NCBI GenBank assembly: GCA_913058025.1
Contig: CAJXPN010000022.1
Location: 1-14,448, forward strand
Length of the DNA stretch: 14,448 nucleotides
Origin: an uncultured Myxococcales bacterium
GTDB taxonomy: Bacteria > Myxococcota_A > Bradymonadia > Bradymonadales > Bradymonadaceae
Direction: 5' to 3'
This document shows positions 1 to 7,600 of this stretch, piece by piece. The position numbers and the translations under genes were made by a program. Below the pieces are notes generated by a model. That model saw nothing but the letters and a program-made list of their open reading frames with translations, made no database searches and was not told the DNA's origin. Within the stretch, counting starts at the first letter, position 1. Every line of letters starts with the position of its first letter.

Positions 1-48
1 TCTACACAGAGTAGATCGTCGGCAGCGTCAGATGTGTATAAGAGACAG
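1..48 (+). other. Illumina Nextera adapter with i5 index (not genomic)
   Basis: Bases 1-7 match the end of the P5 arm. Bases 8-15 read AGAGTAGA, which I recognise as Nextera i5 index S504. Bases 16-29 are TCGTCGGCAGCGTC and bases 30-48 are the 19-bp Tn5 mosaic end AGATGTGTATAAGAGACAG. The order P5, index, read-1 primer, mosaic end is exactly that of a library adapter, so this is untrimmed sequencing adapter at a contig end. It is not a natural Tn5 insertion. Any reading frame crossing base 48 is artificial. Confidence 0.98.
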
Positions 49-356
49 AGCGAGGGCTCCTCGTCACCGGCGGCCTCTCCTTCGGGCAGGCCTACGGCGT
101 CGTCGAGACGCACCGGCCTCAGATCGCCTACTGCTACGACAAACGCGTACTCACCCGCGGCGCCTTCTCCGGCGAGCTCATCCTCACGCTCAGCGTCGCC
201 CCTGACGGTGCCGTCTCCAAGGTCGACACCATGAGCTCCTCGGTCGATGACGCAGAGACCCTCATCTGCGTCAAAGAGCTCGCGCGCCTCTGGCGCTTCC
301 CCGCCGCCGCCAAGGCCTCCCGCCTCTCCTACCGCGCCGAGCTCGGCGCTCCCTGA
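49..356 (+). CDS. AgmX/PglI C-terminal domain protein (3' fragment)
   Basis: Codons in phase from base 51 are open to a TGA at 354-356, giving about 101 residues; the 5' end is lost at the contig edge. The fragment contains VVETHRPQIAYCYDKRV, then GELILTLSVAPDGAVSKV, an SSSVDD segment, a second Cys in LICVKEL, and a W-R-F-P motif (LARLWRFP) near the end. The order R-P-x-I-x-x-C-Y, G-E-L, P-D-G-x-V, a second Cys, then W-x-F-P is characteristic of the TonB-like AgmX/PglI C-terminal domain of myxobacteria. That domain sits at the C-terminus of proteins with envelope or gliding-linked roles; M. xanthus AgmX is connected to adventurous motility. The N-terminal part, which would show whether this is a membrane or forkhead-associated-type protein, is missing, so the exact function is unknown. 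The palindrome 35 bases after the stop may terminate it. Confidence 0.8.
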
Positions 357-390
357 GCGCTCGCGACATCACGACACATCGGACAGACTG

Positions 391-422
391 CATGGCGAGG
401 ACTCGATCGAGTCCTCGCCATG
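391..422. terminator. Perfect 32-bp palindrome, possible terminator
   Basis: Bases 391-422 equal their own reverse complement; half-site CATGGCGAGGACTCGA. As RNA this folds into a stem of about 14 bp with a 4-base loop at the centre (405-408). It starts 35 bases after the stop of the AgmX/PglI-domain gene and is followed only by TTT, so it is a weak candidate for intrinsic termination. Its last two bases are the first two of the parS site. A role as a protein-binding palindrome beside parS is the alternative. Confidence 0.5.
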
Positions 423-436
423 TTTCACGTGAAACA
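421..436. promoter_or_regulatory. parS: parS centromere site (ParB binding)
   Basis: Bases 421-436 read TGTTTCACGTGAAACA, a perfect 16-bp palindrome identical to the widespread bacterial parS consensus. ParB, a CTP-dependent clamp, loads here and recruits ParA and SMC for chromosome segregation. Most chromosomal parS sites lie near the replication origin, so this suggests an origin-proximal location. No parA or parB gene is in the window and no second full match was seen; other CACGTG cores in the window lack the flanking TTT/AAA arms. Translated by accident, parS gives an ATG-initial MFHVKH peptide that can mislead gene callers. Confidence 0.92.
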
Positions 437-485
437 CCTCACGATCAGTGCGAGCCAGACACACGACCCTCACCATGAGCGACCC

Positions 486-1643
486 TTGAACGCCAACGCC
501 CCCAGACTCCTGCTCATCGCCTACGTCGCCTCCGCCGCGACGCTCTCCTGCTCCACCCCGACGCCCCAAAACGCCGAGGCATCTCCCACAGAGACACGGC
601 CAACCTCGGGCGCGACCTCCTCGTCCGGGGCGGACACCTCGACCGGCGAAGATCCAGAGGACGACGGTCTGCTGCCCGACGGCGAGCCGCTCATGGACCC
701 CGAGCAGCGGCGCGCGCTCCTCGCGTACGGCCTGCTCGGCGACGTCCACGTCGACTGCCTCGACGACGAGCGCTGCATTACGTCCGGAGAGTGCGGCAAG
801 AGCCCTTACGACACGGAGTGCTACGCGTTCGCCGACGACTGCTCGGCGACCGCCGCCTGCGCCCTCATCGGAGCCTGCGCTCAGGTCGACGAGGTCAACG
901 CCTACAGCGGCGCCGGCACAGGCGCCTGCCTGCCGACGGAGGACGCACACTGCCGCGCCTCCCTCGCCTGCTCGAGCGAGGGCAAGTGCGTCGCGGTCTC
1001 GCACTGGGACCGCTTCTCCTGCGACGCCCGCCTCGACGCCGATTGCGCAGCCTCCGACGCCTGCGTGGCCGACGGCGAGTGCACGGCCTTCGAGGGCGCC
1101 TGCGTCACCGAGGTCGCCGCCAACGCAGCGTGCGCCGAGCGCCCCGCGTGCGCGAACGACGGGATCGACTGCCAACCCATAGACGGCCGCTGCCGCAACC
1201 CGACCGGCTTCGACTGCTCCAAGACCAGCGCCTGCGCAGGTGGGGGGCGCTGCGCCTCGACCGTCGAGGACGCCGGCGGCGGCCCCTTCGTCGCCTGCCA
1301 CCACTCCGTCGATTACTGCGAGGCGCGGCCCGAATGCGCCGAGCGCGGCATCTGCGGCGTCACCATCTCGAGCGACCACGGCAACGGCGACTACAAGGGC
1401 GGCTGCATGCTCGAGGGCCCCACGGGCTGTGACGAGGACTACACCTGGAGCGCGTGCGCCAAGACCGAGGCGGGCTGCGCGGCGTCCGCGCGCTGCGCCT
1501 CCCACGGAGACTGCTCCGCGGCCAGCCCCAGCTCCTACTGCCACCCCTCCGAGGACATCCACTGCCGAGCCTCCGAGAACTGCGCCAAGCACGGCTTCTG
1601 CGCGGCCGCCGACGAGTCCAGCTACATGGTCTGCTCGAACTGA
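486..1643 (+). CDS. Cysteine-rich repeat lipoprotein
   Basis: Predicted secreted lipoprotein of 385 residues from a TTG start. The open frame extends back to an ATG at 420, but that ATG lies inside the palindrome/parS junction and would put MFHVKH and a polar stretch before the signal peptide; starting at 486 leaves a short signal sequence (LLLIAYVASAATLSC) with the lipid-attachment Cys at residue 22. No strong ribosome binding site was seen for either start. After the Cys comes a Ser/Thr/Gly/Asp-rich linker (about 25-75), then roughly nine degenerate repeats of pattern C-x(2-4)-[ST]-x2-C-x3-G-x-C (for example DCAASDACVADGEC and HCRASENCAKHGFC) to the C-terminus, which ends YMVCSN. The dense, regular Cys pattern implies a disulfide-bonded extracytoplasmic stalk or binding surface. 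Such repeats are common in myxobacterial surface proteins of unknown role. The next gene follows after 55 bases. Confidence 0.75.
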   Translation: MNANAPRLLLIAYVASAATLSCSTPTPQNAEASPTETRPTSGATSSSGADTSTGEDPEDDGLLPDGEPLMDPEQRRALLAYGLLGDVHVDCLDDERCITSGECGKSPYDTECYAFADDCSATAACALIGACAQVDEVNAYSGAGTGACLPTEDAHCRASLACSSEGKCVAVSHWDRFSCDARLDADCAASDACVADGECTAFEGACVTEVAANAACAERPACANDGIDCQPIDGRCRNPTGFDCSKTSACAGGGRCASTVEDAGGGPFVACHHSVDYCEARPECAERGICGVTISSDHGNGDYKGGCMLEGPTGCDEDYTWSACAKTEAGCAASARCASHGDCSAASPSSYCHPSEDIHCRASENCAKHGFCAAADESSYMVCSN

Positions 1644-1698
1644 ACCTCGCCGTATCGCGGAGCCCTGCCCAACCACGACGCCTTTGCTGGAGAGATGA

Positions 1699-2526
1699 AT
1701 GAAGACGATGGAGAGGACGACGCGGACGCTCGCCCTGGTGACGCTGGCAGGGACGCTCTCGGCCTGCGCGGCTCAGAAAGCTGGCGAGGCGAACCTGGCG
1801 CGGGACGACGCGCCGACGGCGACGTCGGATGGCACCGAAGTCGAGCAAACCGACGCAGTCGACATGGCCAAGAAAAAGCTCGCGTCGTCGCAATCACCGT
1901 ACGCGTCCTGGCCCGCCAAGGACCACTTCATCACGCGCTGGAAGGTCTCCGACAACCACGACGGCTTGCTCGTGATCCCCGCCGCCTCGAGGACCGGGTT
2001 CGACTACGACGTGGACTGGGACAACGACGGGGTCTTCGACGAGCTCGGGGTCACGTGGTCGGCCCACCACTATTACGGCGGCGAGGCCGAGGTCACCGTC
2101 GCGATCCGAGGCACGTTCCCTCACATGATGTTCATCCCTTCGGAGGCCTGTGAGCTCCACATGGAGGCCGAAGAGGCCGTGTGGCCCTTCCCCGATGACC
2201 TCATCGCCTCCGACAAGCTCAACTGCAACCCCTCGAGCCTCGAAGCCGTCGAGCAATGGGGCGCCATCGAGTGGCGCTCGACGTACGCCATGTTCCGTTG
2301 GGTGAACCTGCAGAGCTTGCCCCAGGACGCGCCCGATCTGTCCAACGTCGAGGACATGAGCTTCATGTTCGAAGACGCCACGTACTCGGGCTCGGCGCTC
2401 GACGCGTGGGACGTCTCCAACGTGAAGAAGATGGACGGGATCTTCGCGAGGACCAAGGGAATGACGGCCAAGCCGAGCTGGTGGGTCGCGAGTGACGCCA
2501 AAGGCCTCGACGACGAGACACCTTAG
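1699..2526 (+). CDS. BspA-like (DUF285) lipoprotein
   Basis: 275-residue predicted lipoprotein. ATG at 1699 is preceded by GGAGAG at 1689-1694. The signal peptide ends in a classical lipobox, LSAC, with Cys23. Residues about 76-145 (DHFITRWKVSD... through VDWDNDGVFDELG to VTVAIRGTFP) match the beta-sandwich-like N-terminal region typical of BspA-family surface proteins. Residues about 185-256 contain one or two DUF285-type leucine-rich units, recognisable as LSNVEDMSFMFEDA and WDVSNVKKMDGIFA. BspA-like proteins are cell-surface adhesins or binding proteins that usually carry many such units; here the array is very short and the protein ends 20 residues later. Two Cys in the mature region (151 and 176) could pair. 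An overlapping ATG at 1695 is in another frame and is not used. Function beyond surface display is unknown. Confidence 0.8.
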   Translation: MKTMERTTRTLALVTLAGTLSACAAQKAGEANLARDDAPTATSDGTEVEQTDAVDMAKKKLASSQSPYASWPAKDHFITRWKVSDNHDGLLVIPAASRTGFDYDVDWDNDGVFDELGVTWSAHHYYGGEAEVTVAIRGTFPHMMFIPSEACELHMEAEEAVWPFPDDLIASDKLNCNPSSLEAVEQWGAIEWRSTYAMFRWVNLQSLPQDAPDLSNVEDMSFMFEDATYSGSALDAWDVSNVKKMDGIFARTKGMTAKPSWWVASDAKGLDDETP

Positions 2527-2840
2527 ACAAAAACGTTCAAAAACAATGACATGCAAAACCAAACCACGTTCGGCATGCTCAAAAAGGTGGTCCGCCTTCG
2601 TGACACACCTGGCGGCTCCGACCCTGCTCGAGCTTCTACGGCCGCCTCTCACCCCCCAGCTCGAGCCCCAGCTCGATCCATACTGCAATGCTCCGCAACC
2701 CGCTGGTCCCGCTAGCCTTTCGTCTCAACCAGACACGCGCAGGAGATGATCGCGCGGCTGCGCGTGTGGTGGTAGGTTTCTGAGGATGTTGGCGTATTCA
2801 TTTTGCACGCTTTCGGGCGGACTCTCTTCAAGAGGTGAGC
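2527..2840. other. 314-base intergenic region with no convincing gene
   Basis: The first 50 bases are unusually A-rich for this window (repeated CAAAAAC-like runs). The middle is GC-rich with a short direct repeat, AGCTCGA at 2659 and again near 2670. A 10-bp inverted repeat lies at 2733-2767. Bases 2780-2815 are relatively T-rich and could hold the promoter of the LysR gene, but no clear -35/-10 pair stands out. No RNA gene is recognised. Confidence 0.6.
2733..2767. repeat. Inverted repeat upstream of the LysR gene
   Basis: The arms ACACGCGCAG (2733-2742) and CTGCGCGTGT (2758-2767) are perfect 10-bp complements separated by 15 bases. It lies 74 bases before the LysR-family start codon, so it could be an operator for autoregulation; it could also be a terminator for the upstream lipoprotein gene, though no T-run follows. 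Confidence 0.5.
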
Positions 2841-3755
2841 ATGGTTCGTGTCGATCGACTCCTTGAGTTCCTGGCGATCGTGGAGGAGGGGAGCATCGCG
2901 GCGGCCGCGGCGCGTGTAGGGATGACCCGCTCGACCTTGAGCCGGCACCTCTCGGCACTCGAGGAGGAGGCAGGGGCGAAGTTGTTGCATCGCGGCCCAA
3001 ACAGCGTGCGCGTGACGCTGGTCGGGGAGCTGATGGCGGAGCGCGCGCGTCGTATCTCACGAGAGGCCGAGGACGCGTGGTACGCGGTGCGCGCCCTCTC
3101 GGATAGCCCCAGCGGACCGCTCCACGTCTCGACGCCGCCCACGGAGCTCTTCCAGGAGCTCCTGGTGGCGTTCGCCGTGGCTTACCCACAGGTGCGCGTG
3201 TTGGTGAGCGCGTCGCATCGCCACGTCGACCTGCACCGGGAGAGGGTCGACGTGGCGCTTCGCTTCGGAGAGCTGCGCGACGAGTCGTTGATCGCCCGTC
3301 GCCTGGGAGAGACCCGGAGCACTCTGGTGGCATCCCCGGCGTACCTACGCGAGCGGGGTCGCCCCGAGTCCCCTGCCGAGCTGCGAAGGCACCGATGTGT
3401 CGTAGGCTACGGGCAGTCCGGCGCGCCCGGGTTCGAGTGGCCGTTGCGCTCGGGTGGTCGATTGAGCGTCGAGGCACACTTCGCATGCGAAGGCCTTATG
3501 GCGGGGCTGCGCGCGGCCATTGCGGGCGTGGGCATCGCGCTGCTGCCCGAGGGGCTCACGTCCGCCCACCGCGACGCCGGGCTGCTTGAGTTCGTGCTCG
3601 AGGACGTCGTCGGCATGAACGTCGTCGGCCAGCTCGTCTACCTCGAACGTCGGCTCCTCCTCTCCTCCGCGCGTGCGTTCATCGATTTCACCGTCGACTA
3701 CTTCGAACACCACCCAGAGCTTCAACCCACGCTCATCCCGGCGATATTTCCCTAG
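2841..3755 (+). CDS. LysR-family transcriptional regulator
   Basis: 304 residues from ATG 2841, which has GAGGT at 2832-2836 just upstream; an in-frame GTG at 2835 has no ribosome binding site. Residues 3-60 form the LysR winged helix-turn-helix (RVDRLLEFLAIVEEGSIAAA, then RVGMTRSTLSRHLSALEEE, with HTH at about 18-37). From about residue 90 to the end is a periplasmic-binding-protein-like effector domain, with PLHVSTPP, the VDVALRFGEL segment typical of the CrgA-like LysR subgroup, LVASPAYL, and AAIAGVGIALLPE. Length is normal for the family. LysR proteins bind DNA as tetramers and usually sense a small molecule. The target is unknown; the downstream beta-barrel gene on the same strand is a natural candidate, with a near-palindrome between them. 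Confidence 0.92.
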   Translation: MVRVDRLLEFLAIVEEGSIAAAAARVGMTRSTLSRHLSALEEEAGAKLLHRGPNSVRVTLVGELMAERARRISREAEDAWYAVRALSDSPSGPLHVSTPPTELFQELLVAFAVAYPQVRVLVSASHRHVDLHRERVDVALRFGELRDESLIARRLGETRSTLVASPAYLRERGRPESPAELRRHRCVVGYGQSGAPGFEWPLRSGGRLSVEAHFACEGLMAGLRAAIAGVGIALLPEGLTSAHRDAGLLEFVLEDVVGMNVVGQLVYLERRLLLSSARAFIDFTVDYFEHHPELQPTLIPAIFP

Positions 3756-3761
3756 CGTGTC

Positions 3762-3788
3762 CATTGTGCACGCTCGGCGTTCACAATG
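3762..3788. repeat. Near-perfect 27-bp palindrome, operator or terminator
   Basis: The arms CATTGTGCACGC (3762-3773) and GCGTTCACAATG (3777-3788) pair at 11 of 12 positions around a 3-base centre. It starts 6 bases after the LysR stop codon and lies 81 bases before the start of the predicted outer-membrane protein. It could end lysR transcription as a hairpin, but no T-run follows. It could equally be a regulator operator for the downstream gene. Sequence alone does not decide. Confidence 0.55.
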
Positions 3789-3869
3789 AGATCTGGTCGC
3801 CTCGAGGCTCAGCTCCTATCTCTTTCATGGACGCAATGGAAGATGAGCGAAGACAACGAGGAGGCATCC

Positions 3870-4463
3870 ATGGGTGTCAGAATGAGCAAGAACGTGATCG
3901 TGGCGGTGTTGATTTGTGCGGCTCCGATGCAGGCGTGGGCCGCGGAAGACGAGGCCGGGCCTACGGTCGACATCTCGACGAACCTGCTGGCGCCGCTGGC
4001 GGGCGCCATCGCACTGGGGATCGACGTTTCCCCCACCAAACACATCAGTATCGAGGCCCTGGTCGGCACGGGGACCGGACAGACTCCCGGGACAGGAGGC
4101 GCGTGGTCGTATGACTGGGTCCCGGCAAACCTGATCGGCAAGTACTACCTGTTCCCCACCAAGGGGGGCGATGGCTTCTTCGTGCAGGCGTTCCTTCGCT
4201 ACGGGCGGCGCTCGTTCAACTGGGTCGGAGATGATCAAGGCTTCGACCCGGACCACGCGGCCTTTCGCGTAGGTGGCGGCGCGGGCCTGGGGTTCAAGCA
4301 CGTCTTCGACTTCGGGCTCGTGCTCGAAGCGCACCTGGGGTTGGGCTATGAGGCCTTTCGCGACACCCAATTCGATACGCCTGGCTCCAGCGCTCAGGTC
4401 TCCCTCGCCGAGTGGGACCCGCTCCTGCAACTCGGAAAGCTAGGTGTGGGCTATCGGTTCTGA
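3870..4463 (+). CDS. Predicted outer-membrane beta-barrel protein
   Basis: 197 residues from ATG 3870, chosen because GAGGAGG lies at 3858-3864 and because it directly begins a signal peptide (MSKNVIVAVLICAAPMQAWA, cut after residue 24 before AEDEA). The open frame extends 28 residues further upstream without a better start. The mature protein alternates polar and hydrophobic/aromatic residues (TVDISTNLLAPLAGAIALGI, LIGKYYLFP, FFVQAFLRYGRRSF, VLEAHLGLGYEAF) and ends in Tyr-Arg-Phe; a terminal Phe is the usual signal for BAM-dependent insertion. It is therefore likely a small eight-stranded barrel of the OmpA/OmpW or DUF3575 kind. Substrate or partner is unknown. It lies downstream of a LysR gene and is followed by a strong terminator. 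Confidence 0.75.
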   Translation: MGVRMSKNVIVAVLICAAPMQAWAAEDEAGPTVDISTNLLAPLAGAIALGIDVSPTKHISIEALVGTGTGQTPGTGGAWSYDWVPANLIGKYYLFPTKGGDGFFVQAFLRYGRRSFNWVGDDQGFDPDHAAFRVGGGAGLGFKHVFDFGLVLEAHLGLGYEAFRDTQFDTPGSSAQVSLAEWDPLLQLGKLGVGYRF

Positions 4464-4567
4464 GTGGCCGCCGAACGCGCCGCCACCGATGAAGGCGAAC
4501 CACCTCAAAAACAGCTCGCGAGGACCCATCGAGGCGTCGAAGAGTCCGCATACGGATGCCCCGAACG

Positions 4568-4609
4568 AAGAGAGCCGGGCCACCCGTCGAGGGTGACCCG
4601 GCTCTCTTT
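4568..4609. terminator. Bidirectional terminator hairpin between convergent units
   Basis: The outer arms AAGAGAGCCGGG (4568-4579) and CCCGGCTCTCTT (4597-4608) pair perfectly. After one C-A mismatch the stem continues with CACCC (4581-4585) against GGGTG (4591-4595), closing a GTCGA loop. T-rich ends occur on both strands, CTCTCTTT on the plus strand and CTCTCTTC on the minus strand. It lies between the stop of the plus-strand outer-membrane gene (4463) and the stop of the minus-strand operon (4627), exactly where a shared terminator is expected. Confidence 0.85.
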
Positions 4610-4626
4610 GAAAGGATCCCGCGAAC

Positions 4627-7600
4627 TCAGGGAGTGGCGGGCTGGTCGCGCTGGATCCAGTGGCGGATGCGAGACTCCTCGCGCTCCTCGAAGTCACGCA
4701 GGCGGCGCAGCACGAGCTTCTCGTTGCTGATGGCGGCCTCGAGCGTGTGGTCGATCATCTGGATGAGCTCGTAGGCCTGGAACGAGGTCTGGAAGCCGAC
4801 GCCGGGGTGGTCCGGGTCCTCCCCGATCTCGAGCCGCTCCTGCTCGATGAGCGTCTCCATGAGGTGCTTGAGCGCGTCGGTGCGCTGGTTGCGCGGCGCG
4901 AGCTCGACGGCGAGCAGCACCTCCTTCTTGACCAGGTCCACGAAGTCGAGCACCTGCATGTAGTCCTCGCCGACCCACTTCATGATGTCGACGAGCATGC
5001 GCATGGCGTCCTTCTCTCGCCCGAGGTCCATGAGCGCGCGCGCGGCGGCGCAGTGCAGGACCGCGAAGTAGAGCCGGCTGGAGTCCCTGGAGCGCGGCTC
5101 CTTGGGGAGCGCCTTGACGAACTCCTCGAACTGCTGGACCGGGCGCTGCTCCTTGTCCCACTTGAGCTTACGCAGCGTCTCGACCATCTCCAGGATGAGC
5201 CTGGCGACCGTCTCGAGCGAGGGTGAGTTCGACTCGGTCATGTCCTTGGTCGCGAGCTGGATGCCTCGCGCCACGAGCTCGTTGACCTTCTTCTCCTCGC
5301 CCTTCTTGTGGGACTGCTTCAGGCCCTTGACGACCTTGTTCATCTCGTCGGGCAGGTCGCGCGACGAGAAGAACGAGCGGGTGTCCACGGCGAGGAACTC
5401 GGCGACGTTGGTCTGACCGACGCGCGCCTCGAGCGACTCCTGGGTCTTGCGCAGCTCGTCCTTCTCGTAGGACTGGAGCTGCGCGAACAGGAGCTCGTAG
5501 GCGGCCTTGGCGTCCTCCGCGCGCGCCGGCTCGACGCGCTGGTAGACGAGCCACGCGTTGAGCGCGACCCAGACGTGCCAGCGCTCGGGCGCCTTGCCTC
5601 CGTCGGAGCGACCGCCACCGGTCGGGGCGAAGAAGTCGCGCAGGCGCTGATGCCAGGCGCGCTGCTCGTCGGGGCTCGACTCGCCGTCGAGGTCCTGCTC
5701 CATCGCGTGGAGCGACCTCTCGATGAGGTCACGGGCGCGTGAGGAGAGCCCCATGCCCGCGAAGATGCGCGCGAGCGAGGCGAGCGACGCCTCGCGGATC
5801 TTGAACGTCTGGAGTTGGCCCAGCGCGTTCTCGATCGCCTCGACGTTCTGGAGGACGTAGCTCGCATCCGAGCCATCCTCCATGTCGTCCTCGTCGACCT
5901 CGAGGTCGGGGTCCTTGAGGATGCGCTCGCGGATGAACGTCGGGACGTCGTTGGTCTCGAGGCCCTTCTTGTTGAGCTGATCCAGGATCGCCTCGCGGAC
6001 CTCCTCCTGGGCGCGCACGTCCTGGGTGCGCGTGAGGATCTCGCGCCAGGCGAGCCAGCGGACCTTCTTGCCGAGGCGCGTCTCGACGCCGCGCAGCTTC
6101 CCCGCGGCCTGCATGATGTAGGCGATGTCGCCGCCATCGGCCTGGAGCTTCTCGAGCAGGTCGGCGACCACGGCGAGCTCCTCGGGCTCACCGCCCGCGG
6201 AGTTGAGCGCGGTGATGAACCCGGGTGAGAACGTCGTCGCCTCCGGGTTGTTGGTCTCCTCGCCGTCGGGGAAGGTCTCGGACCACATCCCCTCGACGGC
6301 GCAGACCGACGCCTCTAGCCACTTGCCTCGGCGGTGCTTGACCTCGAGCAGCTCCTGCCAGAGCTCCACGCGCGGCCCCTGGCGCACGATGTCACGCTCG
6401 ATGTCGGTCTCGATGAGCTCGAGCTCGGTCGGCGTCGCGGGCTGATTCTCCTGGACCACCACGCCGTCGCTGTCCGAGACGCTACGCTCGGCCATGCGGC
6501 GCTGACGCTGCGCGGCGCGCTGGGCGCGCCGCTGACCGCGCGTCCCAGGCTTGGGCTTGGGCGTCTTGGGCTTGGAGACCTTGCGCTCCTCGCCGCCGTC
6601 GCGGCCCATCCCGGGGCGAGAGGGCGAGGTCTTGTAGACGTCCAGGTCGAACACGCTTCGGCCGAGCGCGCTCTGGAGCGCCTCCTCGTCGAAGTGTACG
6701 ACGTGGTCGACGAAGTGCGCGAACGGCTCGAACGAGGACTTGCGGACCTTGATCTGGCGCGCCTTGATGAGGTCGCCGCCGCTCACGTCCTCGCCCGCGT
6801 CGGGCACGACGAACGTGAGCGTCGCGGGCGTCAGATTGAACAGTCGCTTGTACTGGTCGCGGCGCAGCTGTGGCTCGAGCACGAGCCCGATCGGCATGTA
6901 CAGGTTGTCGAAGCCCTTGTAGCGGGCGAACCCTCGGCCGCCGAGCTCGACGAGCATGATGCCGTCGCCGCGGTGCTTCTCGCGCACGAAGTACCAGCGC
7001 TTGTCACCGTCGGTCTGGACGCTGATCTCGAGCTTGTCCAGGTCCGCCTCGTCGCTCAGCGCGAGGAAGTCCTCGAGCTTGTCGCGGTCGCGCTCGTGGA
7101 GCAGCAGCGTCTCGATGTCCGCGGGTTCGTGGCGAGGCGAGAGCTTGAGCGAGATCTCGAAGTGCTCGATGTCCGCGTCGATCTGGTTCCACTCGTCCTC
7201 GGCCTCCAGCGTCACGGTGAAGTCGGTGAGCTCGTAGATGCTCTCCCACTCCGGCTTGGCGACGTGACGGCGGCGCTCGTTGGCGGGGAAGAACACCCAC
7301 CGGTCGGTCTGCTCGGACCACGCGCGGCGCCAGAGGTCGGCGAGCGGGTGCTCGTGGCGCCACTGGACGTACAACCCGGGACCCTCGGTCATCGGGTAGA
7401 ACATCTCGATCGCGCCGGGCTCCTGCTCCTCACACCACGCGAGCAGGTAGTAGGAGGGAGACTCGATGCGCACGAGCAGCGGCGAGTCTTCGCCGTCGGT
7501 CACGCGCGAGATCTGCACCCTGTCGTTGTTCAGGTACAGGCTGCGGCGCACGATCTCGGGCATCATCGACTCGTCGTCGAGCCAGAAGATCACCGGGATA

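Noticed and set aside
30..48. Tn5 mosaic end as a natural transposon
   Set aside because: It is flanked by the Nextera read-1 primer, an index and P5 sequence, so it is a library artefact.
34..234. Open frame starting in the adapter
   Set aside because: Its ATG lies in the Tn5 mosaic end of the library adapter; the true frame here is the AgmX/PglI-domain fragment.
369..1676. 435-codon open frame on the minus strand
   Set aside because: Antisense to the Cys-rich lipoprotein. Its translation is Ala/Gly/Val/Arg low-complexity sequence, typical of GC-rich shadow frames, while the plus strand has a signal peptide and regular Cys repeats.
2492..2749. Small plus-strand frame before the LysR gene
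   Set aside because: Begins inside the BspA-like gene out of frame, has no ribosome binding site, and its translation is Pro/Leu/Gln/Arg-rich without features.
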